From: an uncultured SAR116 cluster alpha proteobacterium
GTDB lineage: Bacteria > Pseudomonadota > Alphaproteobacteria > Puniceispirillales > Marisalimonadaceae
Direction: 5' to 3'
Assembly: GCA_902529515.1 (NCBI GenBank)
Contig: CABZWX010000002.1
Coordinates: 35,341-99,340 of the forward strand
DNA: 64,000 bases
The notes under the pieces were generated by a model. It made no database searches. It worked only from the letters and a program-made list of their open reading frames with translations, and was not told the DNA's origin. Below are positions 9,081 to 18,179 of this stretch, one piece after another; positions within the stretch are counted from its first letter, which is position 1; each line of letters starts with the position of its first letter. The translations under genes were made by a program, and so were the position numbers.

Positions 9081-10013
9081 ATGGCATTAAATTGGTTTAA
9101 AAAATTAAAGACTGGATTAAGCAAATCGGCATCTAAGGTAGAGGGTGCGATAGCCTCTATAACTGGGAAAAAAACAATTGATCAAGAAACACTTCATGAT
9201 ATTGAAGATCAATTAATACTAGCCGATCTTGGTGTGGAAGTTGCTGGTAGAATAGCGAAAAAGATCAAAGATCAGAAATTCGAATTAAATAAAAATAAAG
9301 AAATAGAAAAGACACAAATTGCAAAAACGTTGGCTGAAGAAATTGAACAAATCTTACTGCCTCGTGAACAAAATCTTTATAAAAAAGTTAACTCTAAACC
9401 ACATGTTTTGCTTCTAGCAGGGGTTAATGGTTCTGGAAAAACAACTACCGCTGCTAAAATAGCAGAAAAATTTAGACTTGAACAAAAATCAGTTGTTTTA
9501 GCTGCATCAGACACTTTTAGGGCAGCTGCTGTAGAACAGTTAGAGACTTGGGGGAAAAGAGTTGGCGCACAAGTTGTATCTGGAGAAGAAGGAGGAGACT
9601 CAGCCGCTGTGGCTTTTAGAGCTTTTGAATTAGCAAAAAAAGAAGATATTGACATTGTTATTATCGACACAGCTGGAAGATTACAAAATAAAAAAGATTT
9701 AATGGAAGAACTGACAAAAACTTGTCGAGTTGTATCAAAATTAGATAACGATGCCCCACATCAAAAAGTTGTAGTTTTAGACGGTACTGTTGGACAAAAT
9801 GCACACTCTCAATTAAAAAGTTTCGACGAATCTATTGGTTTAACAGGTATGATAATTACAAAGTTAGATGGAAGTGCAAAAGGTGGAGTTGTCGTATCTT
9901 TAGCTGAAAAGTTCGAAATTCCTATTCATGCAGTTGGTGTTGGTGAAGGATTAGATGATCTTCAAATTTTTGAAGCCTCATCATTTTCAAAGGCATTAGC
10001 TGGTTTGGATTAG
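9081..10013 (+). CDS. ftsY: Signal recognition particle receptor FtsY
   Basis: SRP receptor GTPase that docks ribosome-SRP complexes at the SecYEG translocon. The ATG at 9081 gives MALNWFKKLKTGLSKSA, a short amphipathic basic N-terminus as in other alphaproteobacterial FtsY; a TTG ten codons upstream overlaps the mtaB end and is less likely. It lacks the long acidic A domain of E. coli, so it is NG-only (310 aa). G1 is GVNGSGKTTTAAKIA, then ASDTFRAAAVEQL, G3 DTAGRLQNK and G4 TKLDGSAKGG. It is followed 139 bp later by its partner ffh. Confidence 0.96.
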   Translation: MALNWFKKLKTGLSKSASKVEGAIASITGKKTIDQETLHDIEDQLILADLGVEVAGRIAKKIKDQKFELNKNKEIEKTQIAKTLAEEIEQILLPREQNLYKKVNSKPHVLLLAGVNGSGKTTTAAKIAEKFRLEQKSVVLAASDTFRAAAVEQLETWGKRVGAQVVSGEEGGDSAAVAFRAFELAKKEDIDIVIIDTAGRLQNKKDLMEELTKTCRVVSKLDNDAPHQKVVVLDGTVGQNAHSQLKSFDESIGLTGMIITKLDGSAKGGVVVSLAEKFEIPIHAVGVGEGLDDLQIFEASSFSKALAGLD

Positions 10014-10032
10014 TGATTTCTTTCAGTTAGGC

Positions 10033-10059
10033 TTGACTTGATCGATAAATTTCTATACT
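10033..10059 (+). promoter_or_regulatory. Candidate sigma-70-type promoter for the ffh operon
   Basis: TTGACT at 10033-10038 and TATACT at 10054-10059, with a 15-bp spacer, slightly short of the optimum. It lies just after the ftsY stop and would start a transcript near 10066, giving an ffh leader of about 85 nt that includes the hairpin at 10090-10120. Confidence 0.4.
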
Positions 10060-10089
10060 GAAACAACAAATTATTTTAAAAATTCGTAA

Positions 10090-10120
10090 ACGCGCGTCCT
10101 TGAGTTTCAAGCACGGGCGT
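10090..10120 (+). ncRNA. GC-rich hairpin in the ffh 5' leader (possible ffh-leader motif)
   Basis: A 14-position stem with loop GTT: CTTGA (10099-10103) pairs with TCAAG (10107-10111). Below it the strands CGCGCGTC-side and CACGGGCG-side pair except for one C-C and one G-G mismatch, closing with A10090-T10120. It is the most GC-rich stretch of this intergenic region and no T-run follows, so it is not a normal terminator. From memory, a conserved ffh-leader RNA has been described upstream of ffh in SAR11-like marine Alphaproteobacteria. Position and size agree, but I cannot align it here. It lacks the SRP RNA domain IV signature, so it is not ffs. Confidence 0.45.
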
Positions 10121-10152
10121 AATTGTGGTTATAATAACAAATTGGTTTTAAA

Positions 10153-11673
10153 ATGTTTGAAAACTTAACTGATAAGCTTGGAAATGTTTTTAAAGGACTC
10201 ACAAAAAGGGGAGCTCTTTCTGAGAGTGATGTTGAAAAAGCACTTAAAGAAGTGCGAACAGCTCTTCTAGAAGCCGATGTTGCATTATCAGTCGTCAGAG
10301 AATTTATTGAAAAGGTTAAAGAAAGGGCAGTTGGTGAAGAAGTTTTAAGATCGGTTACACCTGGTCAGCAAGTTATCAAGATTGTTAATGACGTTTTAAT
10401 AGAAGTACTTGGCTCTACAGAATCAGAATTATTAATAGATCATGCTCCTCCTGCAATTATATTGTTAGTGGGTCTTCAGGGTTCTGGTAAAACTACAACT
10501 GCAGGTAAGTTGGCTTTTCATTTAAAATCTAAAAAAAGAAAGAAAGTTATGCTTGCATCGCTTGATATTTACAGGCCTGCAGCTAGAGAACAACTTAGAA
10601 TATTAGGTGAACAAGCAGAAGTCTTGGTGCTTCCAGAAATTGATGGAGAAAGCCCAGAAAAAATAACAAAAAGAGCAATGGCTGCATCTAAAGTACAGGC
10701 AATAGATGTTTTAATACTTGATACTGCTGGAAGAACAACACTCGATACAGCCATGATGTCTGAGGCAAAAGAGGTTTTTAAATTATCCAAACCATCTGAA
10801 ACTTTATTAGTTGCTGATGCAATGACTGGTCAAGATGCTGTTCAGACAGCAAAAGCATTTTCAGAGTTAATTAAAATATCAGGTGTTGTTTTAACGAGGT
10901 CTGATGGTGACGCAAGAGGTGGTGCTGCATTATCAATGAGATCGGTGACTGGATGTCCTATAAAATTTGTTGGTATTTCTGAAAAACTAGAGGGATTAGA
11001 ACCATTTTATCCAGACAGAGCTGCTGGAAGAATCTTAGATATGGGGGACGTTGTCTCACTTGTAGAAAAAGCTGCAGAAACTATTGCAGAAGAAGATGCT
11101 GCTCAAATGATGAAAAGAATGTCACAAGGCAGTTTTGATATGAATGATATGTTAAAACAAATTGGACAATTAAAAAAAATGGGAGGTTTAGGTGGAATAA
11201 TGTCCATGCTTCCAGGTATTGGCAAGATTCAGAAACAAATGGCTGCCAATAATTTTAATGACAAAGCAATTTCAAAACAAGAAGCTATTATACACTCCAT
11301 GACAAAAAAAGAGAGAGTAAATGTTTCTCTCTTAAATGCTTCTCGTAGAAAAAGAATTGCTTCAGGTTCGGGAACAGCTGTCTCAGATGTAAATAGACTT
11401 GTAAAACAACAACAAGACATGGCACGTATGATGAAAAAAATGGGTAAAATGGGTGGTCTTGGCGGATTAAAAAATATGATGTCTTCACTTGGTGGAGCAA
11501 GTCCAAATCCTGGTTTAGAGGATGGTCAAAATTCAGTTATTGATGCCAATAAGATGGCCGAGTTACAAAAAATGATGGGTGGTAATATGCCTAACTTAGG
11601 TAATATGGCAAATCGATTTGGAGGTATGGGGTTACCAGGGTTAGGCGGAAAGCCGTCCAAAAAAAGAAGATAA
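10153..11673 (+). CDS. ffh: Signal recognition particle protein Ffh
   Basis: SRP54-type GTPase that binds signal peptides on ribosomes and hands them to FtsY. The N domain (residues 1-100, RGALSESDVEKALKEVRTAL) precedes G1 GLQGSGKTT at 107-115, then DTAGRTTLD and TRSDGDARGG of the G domain. The M domain after about residue 320 is rich in Met and Gly, with SGSGTAVSDVNRLVKQ for SRP RNA binding. The C-terminal tail (GGLKNMMSSLGG, then GLPGLGGKPSKKRR) is longer and more Met/Gly-rich than in many species; total length is 506 aa. It heads the conserved ffh-rpsP-rimM-trmD-rplS operon, with a candidate promoter and a structured leader upstream. Confidence 0.97.
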   Translation: MFENLTDKLGNVFKGLTKRGALSESDVEKALKEVRTALLEADVALSVVREFIEKVKERAVGEEVLRSVTPGQQVIKIVNDVLIEVLGSTESELLIDHAPPAIILLVGLQGSGKTTTAGKLAFHLKSKKRKKVMLASLDIYRPAAREQLRILGEQAEVLVLPEIDGESPEKITKRAMAASKVQAIDVLILDTAGRTTLDTAMMSEAKEVFKLSKPSETLLVADAMTGQDAVQTAKAFSELIKISGVVLTRSDGDARGGAALSMRSVTGCPIKFVGISEKLEGLEPFYPDRAAGRILDMGDVVSLVEKAAETIAEEDAAQMMKRMSQGSFDMNDMLKQIGQLKKMGGLGGIMSMLPGIGKIQKQMAANNFNDKAISKQEAIIHSMTKKERVNVSLLNASRRKRIASGSGTAVSDVNRLVKQQQDMARMMKKMGKMGGLGGLKNMMSSLGGASPNPGLEDGQNSVIDANKMAELQKMMGGNMPNLGNMANRFGGMGLPGLGGKPSKKRR

Positions 11674-11709
11674 ATTTATTTAACAATAACATAATTATAA
11701 GGAAAAAAA

Positions 11710-12195
11710 ATGGCGTTAAAAATAAGATTGTCTAGAGGTGGAGCAAAGAAACGACCTTTTTACAAGATAGTAGTTGCAGAAGCATTATCACCAAGAGATG
11801 GAAAGTTTATTGAAAGATTAGGCTCATATAACCCAATGGTAGCTAAGGACCATGCTGAAAGATTAGTTCTTGACACTGAAAGAGCAAAATACTGGTTATC
11901 ACAAGGTGCACAACCAACACTAAGAGTTGCAAAAATGCTCTCATCAGATGGTTTGGTAAAAGCACCAGTGATTAGAGATCAACCAATTAAAAGTGCCCCA
12001 GGTAAGAAAAGGCAAGAAAGAGAAGCAGAAGTGGCAGAAAAGTCATCAGTTCCATCAGAAGCTCCAGTGGAGGAGGCAGCAAAAGAAGAGGCACCTGCGG
12101 TAGAAGCTCCAGTGGAAGAAGCAGCAAAAGAAGAGGCACCTGCGGTAGAAGCTCCAGCAGAAGAAGCAGCAAAAGAAGAGGACAAAAAAGAATAA
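11710..12195 (+). CDS. rpsP: 30S ribosomal protein bS16 with repetitive acidic C-terminal tail
   Basis: Small-subunit assembly protein. Residues 1-85 are canonical bS16 ([36 protein letters not shown]). The rest, to residue 161, is a low-complexity Ala/Glu/Pro/Lys tail that doubles the usual length of about 80-90 aa. Tails occur in other Alphaproteobacteria, but here it is built from near-exact 45-bp DNA repeats (separate entry). A good ribosome-binding site (AAGGA) lies before the ATG. It is the second gene of the ffh operon, 36 bp after ffh and 6 bp before rimM. Confidence 0.96.
   Translation: MALKIRLSRGGAKKRPFYKIVVAEALSPRDGKFIERLGSYNPMVAKDHAERLVLDTERAKYWLSQGAQPTLRVAKMLSSDGLVKAPVIRDQPIKSAPGKKRQEREAEVAEKSSVPSEAPVEEAAKEEAPAVEAPVEEAAKEEAPAVEAPAEEAAKEEDKKE
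12058..12180 (+). repeat. 45-bp in-frame tandem repeat in rpsP tail
   Basis: Two full units (12058-12102 and 12103-12147) and a 33-bp partial third (12148-12180). Each begins GAAGCTCCAG and encodes [15 protein letters not shown]. The first two copies differ at only a few third positions (GAGGAG versus GAAGAA), pointing to a recent duplication. Copy number changes would add or remove 15 residues without breaking the frame. Confidence 0.85.
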
Positions 12196-12201
12196 ATAAC
12201 T

Positions 12202-12711
12202 TTGTTAAAAAAAAATTTAATTGAAATAGGATGCTTTGTAGGTGTCCATGGCATTAAAGGAGAAGTAAAGCTTAAAAGCTTTACAGAAATTCCAGAAAAT
12301 ATTTTTTCTTTCAATGAAATTTTTATAGAGAATTCTGAAAATCCAATAAAATTAAAGTTAATTAGACAGTTAAAACAAATATTTATTTGCAAAATCGAAA
12401 ATGTTGAAACAAGAACTGACGCTGAGAATTTTAAAGGATTAAAGTTATTTATATCCAGAAAAAGTTTACCAAAACTTACAAATAATGAGTTTTACCATTC
12501 TGATTTGTTGAACTTTGCAGTTTATAATTTAAATAAAGAAAGCTTTGGCAAAGTAATATCTTTAGAGGATTTTGGAGCAGGGTTGTTGGTTGAGGTTAAA
12601 AAAAATAATAAGACCTTTTATTTGCCAATGGGAAAAGATTTTCTAAAAAAAATTGATTATAAAGATAAACAAATAATTTTAGATCTTGAGAAAGATTTAA
12701 TCGAAAATTAA
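12202..12711 (+). CDS. rimM: Ribosome maturation factor RimM
   Basis: 30S maturation factor that binds uS19 in the head domain. The 169-aa product has the N-terminal RimM signature IGCFVGVHGIKGEVKLKSF and the PRC-barrel segment EFYHSDLLNFAVYN, then FGKVISLEDFGAGLLVEV and FYLPMGKDFLKKID. The TTG start lies 6 bp after rpsP, which suggests coupling; no in-frame ATG is near the conserved N-terminus. Its place between rpsP and trmD is the classic order, so identification is secure even though RimM sequences diverge. Confidence 0.93.
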   Translation: MLKKNLIEIGCFVGVHGIKGEVKLKSFTEIPENIFSFNEIFIENSENPIKLKLIRQLKQIFICKIENVETRTDAENFKGLKLFISRKSLPKLTNNEFYHSDLLNFAVYNLNKESFGKVISLEDFGAGLLVEVKKNNKTFYLPMGKDFLKKIDYKDKQIILDLEKDLIEN

Positions 12712-12725
12712 AAAGGAGATTTTTT

Positions 12726-13412
12726 GTGTGGAATTCAACTGTTTTGTCATTATTCCCAGAAATGTTTCCCGGCACTCTAGATTTTTCAATAGCAGGCAAA
12801 GCCCTTAGAAAAAATTTGTGGTCTCTAAAAACTGTTAATATTAGACAATTTTCAAATAACAAAAATGGTAAAGTAGATGAAGTTCCATTTGGTGGTGGGC
12901 CAGGAATGGTTATTAATCCCGAAGTTTTAGATAAAGCCCTTAAATCTGTTGCTAAATCTGTTGGACGTAGAATTTACCTTACACCAAGAGGAAAAAAATT
13001 TGATCAAGAATTTGCAAAGAAATTATCACAAGAAAAAGGTGCTGTTTTTATATGTGGGAGATACGAAGGCGTCGATGAAAGGTTTCTAATTCGTAATGAA
13101 ATAGAAGAGGTAAGTGTTGGAGATTTCGTTTTATCTGGTGGAGAAATTGGTGCTCAATTAATCATGGACGCGACTATAAGACTTATTCCTGAGGTAATTG
13201 GAAATGCTGCAGGGTTGGTGGATGAAAGTTTTGAAAGACATTTGTTAGAATATCCATTATATACTCATCCAAGAGTATGGAAAGATATGGAAGTGCCAGA
13301 GGTACTATTATCTGGAAATCATAAAAAAATCCAAATGTGGAAATTAAAGATGTCTGAAAAGCTTACCAAATTTAGGAGACCAGATTTATGGTCAAAATAT
13401 ATTAAATCTTAA
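12726..13412 (+). CDS. trmD: tRNA (guanine-37-N1)-methyltransferase TrmD
   Basis: Makes m1G37 in tRNAs reading CNN codons, preventing +1 frameshifts. The 228-aa SPOUT enzyme starts at GTG, 6 bp after a clear AAAAAGGAGA site. Signatures: TVLSLFPEMFPG, VDEVPFGGGPGMV, LTPRGKKFDQ, CGRYEGVDERF and the trefoil-knot segment SVGDFVLSGGEIGAQ; the catalytic Asp is in DVPFGGGPGM-type context. The C-terminal LLEYPLYTHPRVW is also typical. It is the fourth gene in the ffh-rplS operon. Confidence 0.97.
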   Translation: MWNSTVLSLFPEMFPGTLDFSIAGKALRKNLWSLKTVNIRQFSNNKNGKVDEVPFGGGPGMVINPEVLDKALKSVAKSVGRRIYLTPRGKKFDQEFAKKLSQEKGAVFICGRYEGVDERFLIRNEIEEVSVGDFVLSGGEIGAQLIMDATIRLIPEVIGNAAGLVDESFERHLLEYPLYTHPRVWKDMEVPEVLLSGNHKKIQMWKLKMSEKLTKFRRPDLWSKYIKS

Positions 13413-13465
13413 CTAGAAAAATATTTATTAATTTGCTATGAGTATTTTCACGAAAGGGTAGACAG

Positions 13466-13897
13466 ATGAACGTTATTGATAAAATTCAAAAAGATCAAAT
13501 GGACAAGATTGTTGCTGAAAGATCTATACCTGATTTTAGCGCAGGTGATACAATAAAAGTTGATGTAAAAATTGTCGAAGGTGATAAAGAAAGGATTCAA
13601 GCATTTGAGGGATTATGTATTGCTCGAAGTGGAGGTGGGTTGAACGAAAGCTTTACCGTTAGAAAAATTTCATATGGTGAGGGTGTTGAGAGAATTTTTC
13701 CAATATTTTCTCCTAAAATTGCTGGAATAACTGTTCTTAAAAAAGGTAAAGTAAGAAGAGCTAAGTTATATTATCTAAGAGATAGAAGAGGTAAATCAGC
13801 ACGAATCGCTGAAAAAATCATGGTTTCTAAACAAGATACTAAATCTCAAGTTGATCAACCTGTTTCCAAAGAAGTTGCTGAAGACACAACTTCATAA
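13466..13897 (+). CDS. rplS: 50S ribosomal protein bL19
   Basis: Large-subunit protein at the inter-subunit bridge. The 143-aa product has the bL19 signatures [56 protein letters not shown] and [17 protein letters not shown] roughly 30-residue polar C-terminal extension ([15 protein letters not shown]) goes beyond the core. It ends the translation operon; the 66-bp gap to leuC holds only a small AT hairpin at 13897-13911 without a T-run, so read-through into leuC is possible. Confidence 0.96.
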   Translation: MNVIDKIQKDQMDKIVAERSIPDFSAGDTIKVDVKIVEGDKERIQAFEGLCIARSGGGLNESFTVRKISYGEGVERIFPIFSPKIAGITVLKKGKVRRAKLYYLRDRRGKSARIAEKIMVSKQDTKSQVDQPVSKEVAEDTTS

Positions 13898-13963
13898 AAG
13901 TTTTTAACTTTATAAAACAAATAATATTTTAGTATTTTGATACAACTTAATGGAGTTCTAAAA

Positions 13964-15367
13964 ATGAAACCCAGAACATTGTTTGATAAAATTTGGGATT
14001 ACCATCTTATTAGTACACAAGAAGATGGTGCGTCATTAATATATATTGATAGGCATTTAGTTCATGAAGTAACAAGCCCACAAGCATTTGAGGGGTTAAG
14101 AATGTCTGGTAGAGATGTAAATTCTCCTAACCGAACTCTAGCTGTGGCTGATCATAACGTACCAACAACTGATAGAGCTGACGGAATTCAAGAAGAAGAA
14201 TCTCGGATCCAAGTTGAAGCTCTAGACAAGAATGTAGAAGATTTCGGAATACCATATTTTAATATGATGGACAAAAGACAAGGAATTGTTCACGTGATAG
14301 GGCCAGAACAAGGCTTTACCCAACCGGGTATGACAATAGTTTGTGGTGACAGCCATACCGCAACCCACGGTGCATTTGGAGCTCTGGCGTTTGGTATTGG
14401 CACTTCAGAAGTTGAACATGTTTTGGCTACTCAAACTTTAATTCAAAAGCCAGCTAAAAACATGCTCATCAATGTTGAAGGTGAGCTTCAACCAGGCGTG
14501 TCTCCTAAAGATTTAGTTCTTGCTATTATTGGAGAAATCGGCACTGCAGGCGGTACTGGTCATGTTATCGAGTATTCAGGTAAAGCAATAGAGCAACTTT
14601 CTATGGAAGGTAGAATGACTGTTTGTAATATGTCAATAGAAGCTGGTGCAAGAGCAGGAATGATAGCTCCTGACAAAGTAACATTTGATTACTTAAGAGA
14701 TAAACCCATGTCTCCAAAAGGTAAAGATTGGGATTTAGCTTTAGAATGGTGGCAATCATTACCTTCAGATGAAAATGCATTTTATGACAAAAAAATTACC
14801 ATTAACGGTAATAAAATCAAACCAACCGTAACATGGGGTACTAGTCCAGAAGATGTTGTTTCAATTGATGGTTATATACCTGATCCCTCAAAGATTAAAG
14901 ATGAGGACGCTAGAGCTAAGGTACAAAGATCACTAGATTATATGGGATTAGTAGGTGGTCAAAAGATATCTGAAGTTGAAATAAATACTGTATTCATAGG
15001 TTCATGTACAAATTCCAGAATAGAAGATTTAAGGTCAGCTGCAAAAGTAATAGATGGAAAAAAAGTTAAAAAAGGTATTAGGGCCATGGTAGTTCCAGGT
15101 TCTGGATTGGTAAAAAGTCAGGCTGAAGAAGAGGGTCTAAATTTATTATTTACTGAAGCAGGTTTTGAGTGGAGAGAGCCCGGTTGTTCAATGTGTTTAG
15201 CAATGAATGAAGACAAACTTCAACCTGGTGAAAGGTGCGCAAGTACATCTAATCGAAATTTTGAAGGTAGACAAGGGAAAGGTGGAAGAACACATCTAGT
15301 TAGTCCTGAAATAGCTGCTGCCTCTGCAATTACAGGCAGATTAACTGATTATACTTTAATCACGTAG
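13964..15367 (+). CDS. leuC: 3-isopropylmalate dehydratase large subunit
   Basis: Aconitase-family [4Fe-4S] enzyme that isomerises 2- to 3-isopropylmalate with LeuD. Start is the ATG at 13964 ([15 protein letters not shown]), preceded by GGAG at 13952-13955; an upstream TTG at 13937 has no ribosome-binding support. Cluster ligands appear as GSCTNSR and [11 protein letters not shown]. Other signatures are [26 protein letters not shown] and [16 protein letters not shown]. About 467 aa, full length. It is first of leuC-leuD-leuB-asd, tightly spaced behind rplS as in SAR11-like genomes. Confidence 0.97.
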   Translation: MKPRTLFDKIWDYHLISTQEDGASLIYIDRHLVHEVTSPQAFEGLRMSGRDVNSPNRTLAVADHNVPTTDRADGIQEEESRIQVEALDKNVEDFGIPYFNMMDKRQGIVHVIGPEQGFTQPGMTIVCGDSHTATHGAFGALAFGIGTSEVEHVLATQTLIQKPAKNMLINVEGELQPGVSPKDLVLAIIGEIGTAGGTGHVIEYSGKAIEQLSMEGRMTVCNMSIEAGARAGMIAPDKVTFDYLRDKPMSPKGKDWDLALEWWQSLPSDENAFYDKKITINGNKIKPTVTWGTSPEDVVSIDGYIPDPSKIKDEDARAKVQRSLDYMGLVGGQKISEVEINTVFIGSCTNSRIEDLRSAAKVIDGKKVKKGIRAMVVPGSGLVKSQAEEEGLNLLFTEAGFEWREPGCSMCLAMNEDKLQPGERCASTSNRNFEGRQGKGGRTHLVSPEIAAASAITGRLTDYTLIT

Positions 15368-15383
15368 TTTTAGAGGTTTAACT

Positions 15384-15989
15384 ATGGAAAAATTTAAAAA
15401 TATTAGAGGTATAGCTGCTCCATTTAATTTTATAAATGTAGATACAGACAAAATAATCCCTAAACAATTTTTAAAGACAATTAAAAGAACAGGTTTAGGT
15501 AAACATCTTTTTGATGAGATGAGATTTAATGATGACGGTTCTGAAAAAGAAGAATTTGTGTTAAATAGAGAGCCATATAGAAAATGTAATATTCTTGTTG
15601 CAGGTGATAACTTTGGATGTGGTTCAAGTAGAGAACATGCGCCTTGGGCTTTATCTGATTTTGGAATAAAATGTATTATTTCAACATCTTTTGCGGATAT
15701 TTTTTATAATAATTCTTTTAAAAATGGCCTCTTACCTATTAAAGTTTCATCTGATGAAAGAGATGCTTTATTGGCAGATTCAAATGATTTGGAAAATCCT
15801 GAACTAGAAATTGATCTTCCATCTCAGGAAATTAGAAGGCCTAATGGAGCAGTTATCAAATTTGAAATCGACCCTTTTAGAAAAAAATGCTTACTTGAAG
15901 GATTGGATGATATAGGCATAACAATGCAACAATCCGGTGATATCAAAGAATTTGAAACCAAAATGTCTAATGAAAGACCCTGGTTATAA
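15384..15989 (+). CDS. leuD: 3-isopropylmalate dehydratase small subunit
   Basis: Swivel-domain partner of LeuC. The 201-aa product shows [34 protein letters not shown] (the substrate-recognition loop) and the C-terminal [13 protein letters not shown]. It lies 16 bp after leuC with an AGAGG-type site before the ATG. Length and motifs are those of the bacterial LeuD with the approximately 200-residue size. Confidence 0.97.
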   Translation: MEKFKNIRGIAAPFNFINVDTDKIIPKQFLKTIKRTGLGKHLFDEMRFNDDGSEKEEFVLNREPYRKCNILVAGDNFGCGSSREHAPWALSDFGIKCIISTSFADIFYNNSFKNGLLPIKVSSDERDALLADSNDLENPELEIDLPSQEIRRPNGAVIKFEIDPFRKKCLLEGLDDIGITMQQSGDIKEFETKMSNERPWL

Positions 15990-16009
15990 TTAAAAAGTGA
16001 GTTTATAAA

Positions 16010-17125
16010 ATGCCATCTAATCGTACGTTAATGGTTCTTCCTGGAGATGGAGTTGGGCCAGAGGTTATTAAAGAAACTTTAAGAGTTGTTGATTGGTTTG
16101 CAAAAAATAAAAGTATAAGTTTTAACATAAAAGAAGGTTTAGTAGGAGGTGCTTCTTTTGATAAATATGGTACGCCTCTTTCAGAAGAAACTTTATCAGA
16201 TGCAGTTGATGCTGATGCAATTTTATTTGGTGCAGTAGGAAGTCCAAAATACGATGGAGTTGAATTTGAGAAGAGACCTGAAAATGGTCTTCTGAGACTA
16301 AGAAAAGAAATGGATTTGTTTGCTAATCTTAGGCCTGCCATGGTGTTTCCTGCACTTGTTGATGCCTCTTCCCTTAAACCTAATATTATCTCAGGCTTAG
16401 ACATTTTAATATTAAGAGAGTTAACAGGAGGTATTTATTTTGCAGAGCCTCGCGGAATAGAAGAAATTGATACTCAAATAAAAAAAGGTTATGACACTAA
16501 TCTTTATACTACCCCAGAGATTGAAAGAATTGGCAGAGTTGCATTTGATATGGCAAGAGCCAGAAATGGGAAAGTTACTTCTGTAGAAAAAGCTAATGTA
16601 ATGATGTCAGGTGTTTTGTGGAGAGAGGTGATGACCAATCTTCATAAAAAAGAAGGCTCAGATATATTAATTAACCATATGTATGCTGATAATTGCGCAA
16701 TGCAATTAGTAAGAGATCCTAAGCAATTTGATGTTATTGTTACAGACAATTTATTTGGTGATATTTTATCGGACTGCGCAGCTATGTTAACTGGTTCACT
16801 CGGAATGCTTCCTTCTGCCAGTTTAGGATCTGTAGACCAAAATACTGGCAAGAGACATGCTATGTATGAGCCAGTTCATGGATCAGCTCCAGATATTGCT
16901 GGAAAAGAGTTAGCAAATCCATTGGCAGAACTTTTAAGTTTATCAATGTTATTTCGTTATTCATTTGAAATGAAAGAAGAGGCAGATTTAATTGATGAGG
17001 CTGTTTCAAGAGCTTTAGATGCTGGACCAAGAACGCAAGATATAATGGCTTCAGGAAGAGTCAAAGTTGGTACAAAAGGAATGATGGATTCAGTTATCAA
17101 CAAATTAGAGGAATTAACAAAATAA
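16010..17125 (+). CDS. leuB: 3-isopropylmalate dehydrogenase
   Basis: NAD-dependent oxidative decarboxylation of 3-isopropylmalate in leucine synthesis. The 371-aa product has LPGDGVGPEV, AVGSPKYDG, LRKEMDLFANLRPA, REL-TGGIYF, VEKANVM with the catalytic Lys, and the metal-binding VTDNLFGDILSDCAAMLTGS. YEPVHGSAPDIAG marks the NAD site. The ATG is 20 bp after leuD; the stop abuts the asd ATG directly. Conserved across the isocitrate/isopropylmalate family, and its neighbours leuC and leuD fix the specificity. Confidence 0.97.
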   Translation: MPSNRTLMVLPGDGVGPEVIKETLRVVDWFAKNKSISFNIKEGLVGGASFDKYGTPLSEETLSDAVDADAILFGAVGSPKYDGVEFEKRPENGLLRLRKEMDLFANLRPAMVFPALVDASSLKPNIISGLDILILRELTGGIYFAEPRGIEEIDTQIKKGYDTNLYTTPEIERIGRVAFDMARARNGKVTSVEKANVMMSGVLWREVMTNLHKKEGSDILINHMYADNCAMQLVRDPKQFDVIVTDNLFGDILSDCAAMLTGSLGMLPSASLGSVDQNTGKRHAMYEPVHGSAPDIAGKELANPLAELLSLSMLFRYSFEMKEEADLIDEAVSRALDAGPRTQDIMASGRVKVGTKGMMDSVINKLEELTK

Positions 17126-18154
17126 ATGTCTTATAATATTGCTGTTGTTGGTGCTACAGGTGCCGTTGGTCGAGAAATGCTTCAAACTTTGTTTGAAAGA
17201 AAATTTCCAGTAAAAAATATTTTTGCTCTTGCTTCAACATCCTCTGTTGGTAAGGAGGTATCATTTGGTGACGACAAAATACTAAAAGTTAGTTCAGTTG
17301 ATGATTTTAACTTTGAAAAAGCAGATATAGCTCTTTTTTCAGCTGGTTCAGATATAGCAAAAAAATTTGGTCTAAAGGCGGGAGTTAAGGGTTGTATTGT
17401 TATTGACAATTCTTCCTCCTTTAGGATGGATGATAAAGTACCTTTAATTGTTCCTGAAGTTAATCCTGAAGCGATTAATGGTTATAAAAATAAAAACATA
17501 ATTGCAAATCCTAATTGTTCAACTATCCAGCTAGTTGTTGCTTTAAAGCCAATACATAAAAAATATGAAATATCAAGAGTTGTTGTCTCAACATATCAAG
17601 CAGTTTCTGGAGCTGGGAAACCAGCTATGGACGAACTTTTCAATCAAACAAAGGGTGTTTTTGTTCATGATCAATCTAAACCAGAACAATTTACCAAAAA
17701 AATAGCATTTAATGTAATCCCTCATATTGATATTTTTATGGATGATGGTTTTACGAAAGAAGAGTGGAAAATGAGGGTTGAGACAAAAAAAATATTAGAT
17801 CCTAATATTGATTTGGTTGCTCATTGCGTAAGGGTTCCAGTATTTATTGGTCATAGTGAAGCGGTTTTTATAGAATGCAAAAAAGACATCGATGAAAAAA
17901 ATGTTAGAAGCTTATTAAGAGATGCTAATGGTGTAACAGTGGTAGATCACCGAGCAGATGAAGGATACGTAACTCCCGAAGAAGTGGCTGGTGAAGACGA
18001 AGTTTATATTAGCAGAATTAGAAAAGATCCTTCAGTAAAAAATGGTATTGTTTTTTGGTGTGTTGGAGATAATTTAAGAAAAGGTGCGGCATTAAATACC
18101 GTCCAGATAGCTGAATTGTTGGCAAACAAAAAAATAAAAGGTGTTCCTCTTTAA
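17126..18154 (+). CDS. asd: Aspartate-semialdehyde dehydrogenase
   Basis: NADPH-dependent reduction of aspartyl phosphate, the branch point to lysine, threonine and methionine. The 342-aa product has VVGATGAVGREMLQTL at the N-terminus, FSAGSDIA, and the catalytic thiol in NPNCSTIQ (Cys131). Its ATG follows the leuB stop with no gap. Leucine and aspartate-family synthesis genes are thus in one transcription unit. It complements dapC and dapF earlier in the window. Confidence 0.96.
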   Translation: MSYNIAVVGATGAVGREMLQTLFERKFPVKNIFALASTSSVGKEVSFGDDKILKVSSVDDFNFEKADIALFSAGSDIAKKFGLKAGVKGCIVIDNSSSFRMDDKVPLIVPEVNPEAINGYKNKNIIANPNCSTIQLVVALKPIHKKYEISRVVVSTYQAVSGAGKPAMDELFNQTKGVFVHDQSKPEQFTKKIAFNVIPHIDIFMDDGFTKEEWKMRVETKKILDPNIDLVAHCVRVPVFIGHSEAVFIECKKDIDEKNVRSLLRDANGVTVVDHRADEGYVTPEEVAGEDEVYISRIRKDPSVKNGIVFWCVGDNLRKGAALNTVQIAELLANKKIKGVPL

Positions 18155-18179
18155 TGTTTAAAATTTCAAAATAATTATT

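Noticed and set aside
10014..10152. 4.5S SRP RNA gene between ftsY and ffh
   Set aside because: The domain IV signature (GGAAGCAGC-type loop and paired GGUC/AGGUC) is missing and the hairpin is too short.
11979..12392. Antisense Ser/Ala-rich frame opposite rpsP
   Set aside because: It mirrors the 45-bp Ala/Glu repeats of rpsP and has no ribosome-binding site or homology.
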